Assembly (NCBI GenBank): GCA_013812695.1
Contig: JACCSZ010000284.1
Span: 1-8,609 of the forward strand
DNA length: 8,609 nt
DNA from: Gemmatimonadales bacterium
Lineage (GTDB): Bacteria; Gemmatimonadota; Gemmatimonadetes; Gemmatimonadales; GWC2-71-9
Direction of reading: 5' to 3'
The translations under genes were made by a program, and so were the position numbers. The notes under the pieces are model-generated. The model searched no databases and was not told the origin of the DNA. It saw only the letters and a list, made by a program, of their open reading frames with translations. This document shows, one piece after another, positions 1-5,857 of this stretch (positions are counted from its first letter, which is position 1; each line of letters opens with the position of its first letter).

Positions 1-201
1 TGGGCGATGCCGACCGCGACAGCCGACGCGCTCGACCCGCAGCCCCACATGCGCCTGGCGCTTGCCTCGCTCCGGTCCGCGAAGGAGCACCTCCAGAAGG
101 CCAGTCCCGACAAAGGCGGTCACCGCGTAAAGGCCCTGGACCTCCTGCAGGGAGCGATCCGCGAAACCGAAGCCGGCATCAAGTACGACAACCGGCGCTA
201 G
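1..201 (+). CDS. Small helical protein, 5' end outside window
   Basis: The frame is open from the first base (W-A before the first visible Met at base 7), so the true start probably lies upstream. The visible 64 residues are rich in Ala, Lys and Glu and look like two amphipathic helices. They carry 'QPHM' near residue 12, then 'SPDKGGHR' and 'AGIKYD' near the C-terminus. I recognise this pattern from small uncharacterised proteins common in soil bacteria, which usually start with a signal peptide. If so, the export signal is cut off here and the product would be a small periplasmic protein. No catalytic residues are evident and no function is assigned. The gene is convergent with the LVIVD-protein gene, and a long hairpin starts 24 nt after its stop. 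Confidence 0.7.
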   Translation, partial: WAMPTATADALDPQPHMRLALASLRSAKEHLQKASPDKGGHRVKALDLLQGAIRETEAGIKYDNRR

Positions 202-225
202 CTGAACTCCCGGGGATGGTGATCG

Positions 226-306
226 TGGGTTGGGACAGACGAGGGGGGCTGGTCGCCGCACTGTCGGCGTGTGCGGAGACCAGCCCCCCTCGTCCGTCCC
301 GACCCA
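226..306. terminator. 36-bp inverted repeat, likely bidirectional terminator
   Basis: Arms 226-261 and 271-306 flank a 9-nt loop (262-270). Of 36 opposed positions 33 are Watson-Crick, including an unbroken 17-bp block (238-254 with 278-294) built on a run of six G facing six C. Exceptions are 231/301 (T-G), 237/295 (A-C) and 255/277 (G-A). Position 231/301 is a U-G wobble in plus-strand RNA and 237/295 is a wobble in minus-strand RNA, so both transcripts fold about equally well. It fills most of the 124-nt gap between two convergent stops, 24 nt from one and 19 nt from the other, which fits a two-way terminator. No T-run follows on either strand, so it is not a textbook intrinsic terminator. 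A small mobile palindrome is an alternative. Confidence 0.75.
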
Positions 307-325
307 GGCCCTCCCCGCCGACCGT

Positions 326-2329
326 TCAGCGCGAAGCGGTAGTCTGGTTGGCCAAGTCCCGCACCGCGCCCGCAAGCGACCGCACCTTGGCGTTGTCCGC
401 TGATCCGGCCGCCTCGCCCTCGAGCTCCGTCGCCAGTGCGGTCAGCGCATCCCGCCGCGCCGCCGCCGACCCCTTTTCCGCGGCGCTCAATGCGTCCCGA
501 ACCGCATCGATCCTCCCTGCCTCCAGACCCTTCGACCGCTCGAGCTGATCCGCGTACGACCGCGCCAGCGCGAAGCTCGGCGGCCACACCAGCTTCGGCT
601 GCCCCTGGGTGTTCAGGTAGTCGAGCTTCACGGACTTGGCCGCGTCGATCTCGTTCTGCGAGATGAACCCGCTCGGCTTGAGCTCGAAGATGTCGAGGCC
701 ACGCGCGATCTCGGAGCTCACGATCACGCCGTTGTACCAGTAGACCGACCACGAGCCGCCGCTGGCCAGCCGCGTCGAGTCGACCGGACCGCGGTCGAAA
801 AAGGCGATCTCCCGCGGCTGCGCGGCATCGGTCCACTCGAACACCGAGATCCCGCCCTGGTACCAGGCCTGCACCATCACGTCCCGCCCCGGAATCGGCA
901 GCAGCGATCCGTTGTGGGCCACGCAGACCTCCTGCGGCGTTTGCGGCGCGGGCAGCTTGTAGTAGCTCTGAAACTGCATCGTCCGGTTCTCGACCGTGAA
1001 GATCGCGTTGGCGCCCCACTCGGGCTTGTCGGTCTTCCGGCACTTGGCCTGACTCCCGCCGCCCCACTCGTCCGAGAACAGGAGCTTGGTGCCCTCGTTG
1101 TTGAAGGTCGCTGAGTGCCAGTAGGAGAAGTTGGAGTCGGCCACGGCGCCGATCCGCTTCGGATTCGCCGGGTCGCTGATGTCGATCAGCAGTCCGTAGC
1201 CGCCGCAGGCGCCGCCGGCCAGACCGATCGCGGGGTAGACGGTGATGTCGTGGCACTGCGTCGGCCCGGGACGCGGGCCGGAGCCCGTGTCCGGCGGGCC
1301 CATCATCGCCTGGACCATCGCCGGGAGGGCCTGCCGGAGCGTGGCGCTGTCCGCCGCGGTCGGCGCGCCGGTGCCCCCGCGAGCCTCGACGATCTGCCCC
1401 AGGGCCTCCGCCGCTTCCTCCGGCGGCACGATCTCGTCCTCGCCGTCGACCACCGCGATGAACCCGCCCGCGGCGCGCACTTCTTCCACTGCCTTCCGCT
1501 TGGCGACGATGTCGTCGGGCATCTCGCCGTGTTCCGGCGGCGCCACCAGGTCGTTGAAGATCCGCGGCGTGCTGACGATGGCGGCCTGCTCGGGATGCGC
1601 CACCGGCACCTTGATCACCTCGATGCGGAACAGCGCCGAATTGGGGTCCTCGGTCGGCGCCGCGCTCACGCAGCCGGCCAGCTCGCTCGCCGATCGCACC
1701 GGGGCCGCGCCTGAGATGTAGACGTAGACGTTCGCCGTATCCTTGGGGTCGACCAGCACGGAGTGCGTGTGCGAGCCACGGCAGGTCTGCACGTTGCCGA
1801 CGTTCCGGGGGCGGGTGATGTCGCTGATGTCGAAGATCCGGAGCCCCCGGAGCCGTTCCGAGCTGACCGTGTCCTGCACGCCCTGCGTCCCGCAGTCGAG
1901 CCGGCCGGTCAGACCTTCGCCCGAGACGAACAGCAGGTTGCGGTACACCGAGACGTCGCTCTGCGACGCCGGGCAGACGTACGCCGTCTTGAGCTTCGGC
2001 TTCCGCGGGTCCGCGATGTCCCACACCTGGTAACCGCCGTAGCTGCCCTGGATGACGTACCGGCCGGTGAACGCCAGGTCGGAGTTGGTGACGCCGATGA
2101 ACTCCCGCGACGGCGGCGTCTTCGACACCACGCGCAGGTTCCACGCGGCCTCCTGGGCGTCCATCAGGCCGGCGCGGAGGCCGACGCGCGGATCCGGGCT
2201 CGGCGCCGTGGTGGACGTGGTGTTCTCCGGCGAAGCGCCGGCGTCCGAGGACGAAGTCGAGCGCGCGCACGCCGCCGCGGACATCAGTCCGGCGGCGAGC
2301 GAGAGCGACCGCAGTGCACGGAGAGCCAT
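326..2329 (-). CDS. LVIVD-repeat beta-propeller lipoprotein
   Basis: This is a 667-residue predicted extracytoplasmic protein of the LVIVD-repeat type, whose biochemical role is unknown. The N-terminus has a basic start, a hydrophobic stretch and a weak lipobox (SAAAC, Cys21), then a Ser/Thr/Pro linker. Propeller-type repeats with the 'DI.DP..P' signature occur near residues 84-113 (YQVWDIADPRKP), 162-176 (LRIFDISDITRP) and 380-394 (LLIDISDPANPK). Degenerate blades follow near 493-508 and 536-554. About 100 residues (roughly 255-360) form an insertion between blades, and the last 70 or so residues are charged and helical. Eight Cys besides Cys21 suggest disulfides. I chose ATG at 2329 because AAGGA lies 7 nt upstream; a GTG at 2350 would overlap the DUF305 stop but lacks a comparable site. 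It lies 17 nt after the DUF305 gene, probably in one operon. Confidence 0.85.
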   Translation of the reverse strand: MALRALRSLSLAAGLMSAAACARSTSSSDAGASPENTTSTTAPSPDPRVGLRAGLMDAQEAAWNLRVVSKTPPSREFIGVTNSDLAFTGRYVIQGSYGGYQVWDIADPRKPKLKTAYVCPASQSDVSVYRNLLFVSGEGLTGRLDCGTQGVQDTVSSERLRGLRIFDISDITRPRNVGNVQTCRGSHTHSVLVDPKDTANVYVYISGAAPVRSASELAGCVSAAPTEDPNSALFRIEVIKVPVAHPEQAAIVSTPRIFNDLVAPPEHGEMPDDIVAKRKAVEEVRAAGGFIAVVDGEDEIVPPEEAAEALGQIVEARGGTGAPTAADSATLRQALPAMVQAMMGPPDTGSGPRPGPTQCHDITVYPAIGLAGGACGGYGLLIDISDPANPKRIGAVADSNFSYWHSATFNNEGTKLLFSDEWGGGSQAKCRKTDKPEWGANAIFTVENRTMQFQSYYKLPAPQTPQEVCVAHNGSLLPIPGRDVMVQAWYQGGISVFEWTDAAQPREIAFFDRGPVDSTRLASGGSWSVYWYNGVIVSSEIARGLDIFELKPSGFISQNEIDAAKSVKLDYLNTQGQPKLVWPPSFALARSYADQLERSKGLEAGRIDAVRDALSAAEKGSAAARRDALTALATELEGEAAGSADNAKVRSLAGAVRDLANQTTASR

Positions 2330-2346
2330 AACGAAGTCCTTGGATG

Positions 2347-3033
2347 TCACGGGGAGGGTGTCCCGGGGGAAAGGGCGGCGAGCATCGTCTCCATGCGAGC
2401 GATCTCGGTGGATTGATCGGCGCTGACGTCGTTGGCGAACTTGAAGACGGTCTCGTCCTGCGCGGCGCCGTAGCTGCCGAACAGGTTCTCGACCATGGTG
2501 ACGGCGCCGCGGTGGTGCTTAATCATGGAGGCGAGGAACATCCGGTCGAACTCCGGGCCCTTGGCCGCATCGAGCTGCCGCAACTGGGCGCCGGTCAGCA
2601 TGCCGGGCATGAGCTGGCCATGGCCCGCGTGCTGGTCGCCATGGGCGGGCGCCGTCATGCCCGAGTCGGGCGACGCCGGCACGGGCCGCCCGCGGTCGCC
2701 GAGCCACAGCCGCATCGTGGCGATCTCATCCTGCTGGCCGTTGAGGATCCGCTCGGCCAGCGTCCGCACGGCGGGGCTGGCGCCATGGGTCGGCGCCCAG
2801 CCCGCCATGACCAGCGCCTGGGCATGGTGGCCGATCATGGCGGACATGAAGTGCACGTCCGCCTGGGTGTAGGGATGGCGGGCGCTGTCGGCCCGGGCCC
2901 GAGCGATGGCGGCGAGATCGGCTGGATCGCCGGTGGCTGGCGCCGGCTGTTCGGGTTCCCGTGAGACACTCCCGCATGCGGTAAGGATGCACGCGATGGC
3001 AGGCAGGAAGGCGCGGGCGCGCGATCGTGTCAT
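2347..3033 (-). CDS. DUF305 lipoprotein, tandem-duplicated domain
   Basis: The 228-residue product starts with a basic, hydrophobic signal and a good lipobox (LTAC, Cys20), so it is probably anchored in the envelope. Two DUF305/ferritin-like halves are visible. The first has 'FMSAMIGHHAQAL' at residues 62-74. The second has 'FDRMFLASMIKHHRGAV' at 162-178. Each carries the family's Met-Ile-x-His-His signature. A His/Met-rich linker (HGDQHAGHGQLMPGM, 131-145) joins them. DUF305 includes cyanobacterial CopM, which binds copper, so a metal-binding periplasmic role is plausible but not shown. The frame is open upstream to 3192, but only the ATG at 3033 gives a signal peptide. It is the first gene of the minus-strand pair with the LVIVD protein and probably acts in the same compartment. 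Confidence 0.88.
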   Translation of the reverse strand: MTRSRARAFLPAIACILTACGSVSREPEQPAPATGDPADLAAIARARADSARHPYTQADVHFMSAMIGHHAQALVMAGWAPTHGASPAVRTLAERILNGQQDEIATMRLWLGDRGRPVPASPDSGMTAPAHGDQHAGHGQLMPGMLTGAQLRQLDAAKGPEFDRMFLASMIKHHRGAVTMVENLFGSYGAAQDETVFKFANDVSADQSTEIARMETMLAALSPGTPSP

Positions 3034-3096
3034 AGCGAAGGTGGTCCGTGAGCGGCGGTTGGGGCCGGTTCCCGTGAATGGCGCATCACCGGGTGG

Positions 3097-3102
3097 ATAA
3101 TA
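3097..3102 (-). promoter_or_regulatory. Candidate -10 for DUF305-LVIVD operon
   Basis: TATTAT on the minus strand matches the -10 consensus at 5 of 6 positions and lies in a small AT-rich island within GC-rich sequence. It is about 63 nt upstream of the DUF305 start. No recognisable -35 hexamer lies 16-18 nt upstream, so support is weak. Confidence 0.3.
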
Positions 3103-3259
3103 GTCGGGCCCCGGCGGAGGAGGTCGCCGGTGCGGCAGCCAGCGGGCGAGAAGGCGGCCCTCGGGTGGCTGCGGTGGATTGGCATCTTGCATCTGACGGG
3201 TTCAAGGACGGGAGGTTTCGCGGAAATACGCTGCGACCGCGGCATCGTCGGCCTGATTG

Positions 3260-3273
3260 TTGGCCACGGCCAA
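3260..3273. promoter_or_regulatory. 14-nt palindrome, possible operator
   Basis: TTGGCC-AC-GGCCAA is an inverted repeat with perfect 6-bp arms and a 2-nt centre. It ends 22 nt before the TACAAT element, so it would lie just upstream of, or partly over, the -35 region of the plus-strand operon. That is a usual place for a repressor or activator site. No regulator gene lies in the window, so its ligand is unknown. Confidence 0.35.
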
Positions 3274-3294
3274 GGTCAGCGCGTAAACTTCGGC

Positions 3295-3303
3295 TGATAC
3301 AAT
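3295..3303 (+). promoter_or_regulatory. Candidate extended -10 for plus-strand operon
   Basis: TGATACAAT has the TGn extension plus a 5-of-6 match to TATAAT. The hexamer 17 nt upstream is a poor -35, which an extended -10 can tolerate. The element is about 110 nt upstream of the NTF2-like fragment, with no other gene between, so it could drive the fragment, the DUF2784 gene and the methyltransferase. Confidence 0.38.
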
Positions 3304-3412
3304 TTGAGGTCACGCCCGTGCAACCTCGGCGGAGACCATGGCGACCCTCGGACCCCGGCTTTGAGCCGCAATCTCGGTCGGGCCGCCTCCCCGAACCATG
3401 GCGGAGATCCCG

Positions 3413-3616
3413 ATGACGACCCTGACCCACACTGCCCTGGTGGTGGTGGAGTTCGAAGACGGCCGGATCAGCGCGGAGCGCATCTATTGGGATCAGGCGT
3501 CCGTGCTGATCCAGGTGGGACTCTTGGACGCGGCGGGGCTCCCCGCTACGGGGATCGAGGCCACCAGGAAAGTCATGGACTCGACCGCCGAGCCGTCGAA
3601 CCGACTGACCGGCTGA
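3413..3616 (+). CDS. C-terminal fragment of NTF2/SnoaL-like protein
   Basis: The 67 residues match the C-terminal part of SnoaL-like/ester-cyclase proteins of the NTF2 fold. Visible marks are 'VVEFEDGRI' (11-19), 'ERIYWDQASVLIQVGLLD' (22-39), 'GLPATGIEATRK' (42-53) and a closing 'PSNRL'. Full family members are usually 130 residues or more and begin with a helical N-terminus that supplies half the cone-shaped pocket; that part is missing. I chose ATG 3413 because GCGGAG lies 6 nt upstream; an in-frame ATG at 3398 has no such site. An in-frame stop at about 3362 rules out a longer product. It is 15 nt before the DUF2784 gene and probably co-transcribed. It could be a decaying pseudogene or a small independent protein; I favour a relic whose frame is still open. 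Confidence 0.6.
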   Translation: MTTLTHTALVVVEFEDGRISAERIYWDQASVLIQVGLLDAAGLPATGIEATRKVMDSTAEPSNRLTG

Positions 3617-3631
3617 GCGGGAGAGACGAGC

Positions 3632-4045
3632 GTGCCGTTCGGAGTGCTCGCGGATCTGCTGCTGGTCGTGCACGCGACGTTCGTCGTGTTCGTCCTGGCC
3701 GGCGGCGTCCTGGCACTCAGGTGGCCCCGCGCGGCGTGGGTGCATCTGCCGGCGGCCCTGTATGGCGCCGCGATCGAGTTCGCCGGGTTCATCTGCCCGC
3801 TCACGCCGCTCGAGAAGGCCTGGCGGCGCGCGGCGGGCGGGAGCGACTACGCCGGGGGCTTCATCGAGCACTACGTGACTGCGGCGCTGTACCCGTCCGG
3901 TCTGACGCGCCCCGTTCAGGTCGCGCTGGGCCTGCTCGTCCTGGTCGTCAACGCGTGGGTGTACTGGACCGTGTGGCATCGGCAGCGCTCGTCGCGACGG
4001 CCTCGAGCGCAATGCGCGCAGACGAGCCCGGAGGACCTCCGATGA
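3632..4045 (+). CDS. DUF2784 family membrane protein
   Basis: The 137-residue product fits DUF2784, a family of small inner-membrane proteins of unknown function. Hydrophobic segments are near residues 5-28, 36-55 and 95-116. Between the second and third are the family's conserved patches 'CPLTPLEKAWR' (55-65) and 'GGFIEHYVTAALYP' (75-88). The C-terminal tail is Arg-rich, suggesting a cytoplasmic end. The start is GTG with GGGAG about 8 nt upstream. Its stop overlaps the methyltransferase start in an ATGA arrangement, a sign of translational coupling. The last 15 or so residues overlie the next gene's ribosome binding site, so this part of the tail may be shaped by that constraint. Confidence 0.87.
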   Translation: MPFGVLADLLLVVHATFVVFVLAGGVLALRWPRAAWVHLPAALYGAAIEFAGFICPLTPLEKAWRRAAGGSDYAGGFIEHYVTAALYPSGLTRPVQVALGLLVLVVNAWVYWTVWHRQRSSRRPRAQCAQTSPEDLR

Positions 4046-4767
4046 CGGCCGAGCTGCCGCGCCTGTACGACGACCTCGCCGCGTGGTGGCCGCTGCTCTC
4101 GCCGCCCGAGGAGTACGAAGATGAGGCCGCCGACCTGGTGCCGCGGCTGCGGACGGCCATCGGCCCGGCGCCGGCGGTCCTGCTCGAGCTCGGCGCCGGC
4201 GGCGGAAGCCTGGCCTTTCATCTCAAGCGCCACTTCCGCCTGACGTTGACCGACCGCGCCCCGGGCATGCTGGCGGTCAGCCGGGCGATCAACCCGGAGT
4301 GCGAACACGTCGAGGGCGACATGCGATCGCTGCGGCTGGGCCGGCAGTTCGATATCGTCCTCATTCATGACGCCATCATGTACGCCGCGGAGCCCGCGGC
4401 CGTCCAGGACATCCTGCACACCGCGGCCCTGCATTGCCGCGCCGGCGGGGCGGTAGCCGTCCTGCCGGATTACGTGCGCGAAACGTTCGTCCCGGGCACC
4501 GATCACGGGGGAGGCGACTCCCCCGACGGCCGCGGCCTTCGATACCTCGAGTGGCGGTGGGACCCCGATCCGGCGGACGACACATACCTCGTCGATTACG
4601 CCTTCCTCCTCCGGTCCGCTGACGGTACCACCACCGTGGCCTACGACCGGCACGTGGAGGGCCTCTTTGACCGCGCGCGCTGGCTCCGGTGGTTTGCGGA
4701 CGCCGGGATCCCGGCTCGGAGCGCGCTCGATCCGTTCGGACGCGAGATCTTCATCGGCACGCGCTAA
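4042..4767 (+). CDS. Class I SAM-dependent methyltransferase
   Basis: The 241-residue protein has a Rossmann-type methyltransferase core. Motif I is 'LLELGAGGGSLAFHL' (47-61), which binds S-adenosylmethionine. The acidic residue after strand 2 is Asp71 in 'LTDRAPGM'. 'EGDMRSLRL' (91-99) and 'FDIVLIHDAIMY' (103-114) follow as the later motifs. The N-terminal 'YDDLAAWWPLLSPPEEY' resembles the cap of small-molecule methyltransferases. The substrate cannot be read from sequence. The start is ATG with GGAGGA 6 nt upstream, overlapping the DUF2784 stop. The frame is open upstream to 3304, but that extension is an out-of-frame reading of the two preceding genes. The stop overlaps the stop of the convergent small membrane protein. 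Confidence 0.9.
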   Translation: MTAELPRLYDDLAAWWPLLSPPEEYEDEAADLVPRLRTAIGPAPAVLLELGAGGGSLAFHLKRHFRLTLTDRAPGMLAVSRAINPECEHVEGDMRSLRLGRQFDIVLIHDAIMYAAEPAAVQDILHTAALHCRAGGAVAVLPDYVRETFVPGTDHGGGDSPDGRGLRYLEWRWDPDPADDTYLVDYAFLLRSADGTTTVAYDRHVEGLFDRARWLRWFADAGIPARSALDPFGREIFIGTR

Positions 4768-4868
4768 CGCTGCCGTTTGCGCCGCCTGAGCCATGCCGCG
4801 ATGATCATTGCCGGCGGCGTCAATGCCCAGACGAGGAGCGCGAGACCACGATCGAGCAGGCGACGCAT
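4764..4868 (-). CDS. 34-residue single-helix membrane protein
   Basis: A short minus-strand frame starts at ATG 4868 with GGAGG 5 nt upstream and ends at TAG 4764. The product is 'MRRLLDRG', then a hydrophobic run (about residues 9-27, 'LALLVWALTPPAMIIAAWL', with a Pro-Pro kink), then a very basic tail (RRRKRQR). This is the layout of a small one-pass membrane protein with charged flanks. Its stop codon overlaps the methyltransferase stop on the other strand, so the two genes are tail to tail with no spacer. I do not recognise a family. The ribosome site, uninterrupted hydrophobic core and exact fit at the gene boundary argue for a real gene, but at this length a chance frame is possible. Confidence 0.55.
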   Translation of the reverse strand: MRRLLDRGLALLVWALTPPAMIIAAWLRRRKRQR

Positions 4869-5133
4869 GGGCCCTCCGATTCCGCCGCGCGCTCGGCGGC
4901 AGAGCACCGCCGGAGCCTCGCAGGACAGAGCCAGTGTACGGGACCATCGTCCTCCCCCCGTCCCGGTGCCGTGACCTGAGCGAACGCACTACCTGCCGGT
5001 ACGCGTTCGTCTTCCCGCGAGCTGTCGGTGGGGGCTGGCAGAAGTGGAGGGCCGCGCCTGCCATTGACGATGCCGGTGCCTCCGGCCCATGTTGTGAAAC
5101 CCCATTTGCTCCCACCATGGCCGCCTCACCCAC
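4869..5133. other. Intergenic region before DJ-1-like gene
   Basis: No convincing gene is visible in these 265 bases. Close to the small membrane protein start lies a GC-rich inverted repeat, CCGCCG (4882-4887) and CGGCGG (4894-4899). Near the right end a weak promoter-like pair, TTGACG (5064-5069) and CATGTT (5088-5093) with 18-nt spacing, points toward the DJ-1-like gene. Its spacer contains a small GCCGG/CCGGC hairpin (5072-5086). The -10 matches at only 3 of 6 positions, so this is a guess. Confidence 0.35.
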
Positions 5134-5763
5134 ATGCCGCCCGCCGTTCACATCCTGATATTCGACGGCTTCGCCGACTGGGAGCCGGCGTTCGCGCTCG
5201 CCGAGCTTCGTCGTACCGGCGGCCTGGATGTCGTGACCCTTGGTTTCGGTGTTGCCCCCGTCCGCTCGATGGGGGGGCTGCGGGTGATTCCGGATCGGAC
5301 GTTGGCGGGGGTAGATCCGGCCGCGGTCAGGCTGCTCATCCTTCCGGGCGGCGACTTGTGGGAAGGCGAGTATCCGCGCGATGACCTCGAGCGAGCGCTG
5401 GGAGCGCTTGTCGGGGCCGGGGTGCCGATCGCGGCCATCTGCGGAGCTACGCTCGCCGTGGCGCGCGCCGGCCTGCTGGCCGATCGCGCCCACACGAGCA
5501 ACGAGCCAGGCTACCTAGAAGGGATGGTGCCCGAGTACTCGGCCCAGCGGCACTACGTTGAGGCGCTGGCCGTGCGCGACCGCGGCGTGATCACCGCGAG
5601 CGGACTCGGGGCCGTCGAGTTCGCGCGGGAGATCTTTGAGGAGCTGCAGGTGTTCAGCGCGACGGATCGGCCGGTGTGGTTTCAGGTGTTCAAGCACGGA
5701 CGGTTTCCGGGACCGGAAGCCGCGGCCCTTGCCGCCCAGCCGGCGACACCGGCGGAATCGTAG
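5134..5763 (+). CDS. DJ-1/PfpI family protein (GATase1-like)
   Basis: The 209-residue protein has the DJ-1/PfpI fold. 'DGFADWEP' (11-18) supplies the conserved acidic residue Glu17. 'LLILPGGDLWE' (67-77) is the glycine loop. 'PIAAICGATLAVA' (98-110) is the nucleophile elbow with Cys103. 'RAHTSN' (118-123) places a His at 120 near the site. The pattern resembles the PfpI_3 (YdeA/YoaZ-type) group. Family members include stress chaperones, proteases, deglycases or glyoxalase III enzymes and amidotransferase-like proteins, so the reaction is uncertain. Length is normal. No strong ribosome site precedes ATG 5134, but no better in-frame start is visible. It is the first gene of a plus-strand series with the DoxX-like gene next. 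Confidence 0.88.
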   Translation: MPPAVHILIFDGFADWEPAFALAELRRTGGLDVVTLGFGVAPVRSMGGLRVIPDRTLAGVDPAAVRLLILPGGDLWEGEYPRDDLERALGALVGAGVPIAAICGATLAVARAGLLADRAHTSNEPGYLEGMVPEYSAQRHYVEALAVRDRGVITASGLGAVEFAREIFEELQVFSATDRPVWFQVFKHGRFPGPEAAALAAQPATPAES

Positions 5764-5775
5764 TCCCACCTGCAG

Positions 5776-5794
5776 GCAGGCGCGCTGAGCCTGC
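5776..5794 (+). terminator. GC hairpin after DJ-1-like gene
   Basis: GCAGGC (5776-5781) and GCCTGC (5789-5794) form a 6-bp stem with a 7-nt loop, 12 nt after the DJ-1-like stop. No T-run follows, so termination would be weak or factor-dependent. It may only stabilise the mRNA end. Confidence 0.25.
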
Positions 5795-5840
5795 GCCACG
5801 AGGAATGGCGCTGCTGGGTCACGGCCGGAACTTGCCGCCA

Positions 5841-5856
5841 AGCTTGCAAGCAAGCT
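5841..5856. promoter_or_regulatory. 16-nt inverted repeat abutting DoxX start
   Basis: AGCTTGC-AA-GCAAGCT has perfect 7-bp arms and ends one base before the ATG at 5858. It covers the place where a ribosome binding site would be, and no Shine-Dalgarno-like run is visible there. It could be an operator bound by a dimeric regulator or a site for leaderless expression. The 2-nt spacer is too short for a good RNA loop, so a DNA-level role seems likelier. Confidence 0.4.
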
Positions 5857-5857
5857 C

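Larger units (their letters stand above)
3034..3397. other. Divergent intergenic region
   Basis: These 364 bases separate the minus-strand lipoprotein pair from the plus-strand operon and should hold both promoters. Frames are open here on both strands, but their translations are Arg/Pro/Gly-rich and match no family I recognise. Listed separately are a minus-strand TATTAT, a plus-strand extended -10 and a 14-nt palindrome. Traces of decayed coding sequence may be present (see findings), including on the side where the missing N-terminus of the NTF2-like gene would be expected. Confidence 0.5.

Noticed and set aside
198..2270. Minus-strand open frame of about 690 codons, slightly longer than the LVIVD gene
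   Set aside because: It is an out-of-frame reading of the LVIVD gene, extremely rich in Arg and Gly with no motif; the other frame gives signal peptide, repeats and a ribosome site.
3074..3089. CRP-like GTGA...TCAC half-sites
   Set aside because: The gap is 8 nt rather than 6 and the outer bases do not match; no cAMP-receptor gene is visible.
3034..3192. N-terminal extension of the DUF305 protein
   Set aside because: Pro/Arg-rich and places the signal peptide internally; ATG 3033 gives a proper lipoprotein signal.
3304..4041. Upstream extension of the methyltransferase frame
   Set aside because: It reads through two recognisable genes in another frame; the ATG at 4042 has GGAGGA and the domain starts there.
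3916..5493. Minus-strand open frame of about 525 codons
   Set aside because: Antisense to the methyltransferase and DJ-1-like genes, low-complexity composition and no recognisable domain; high GC explains the lack of stops.
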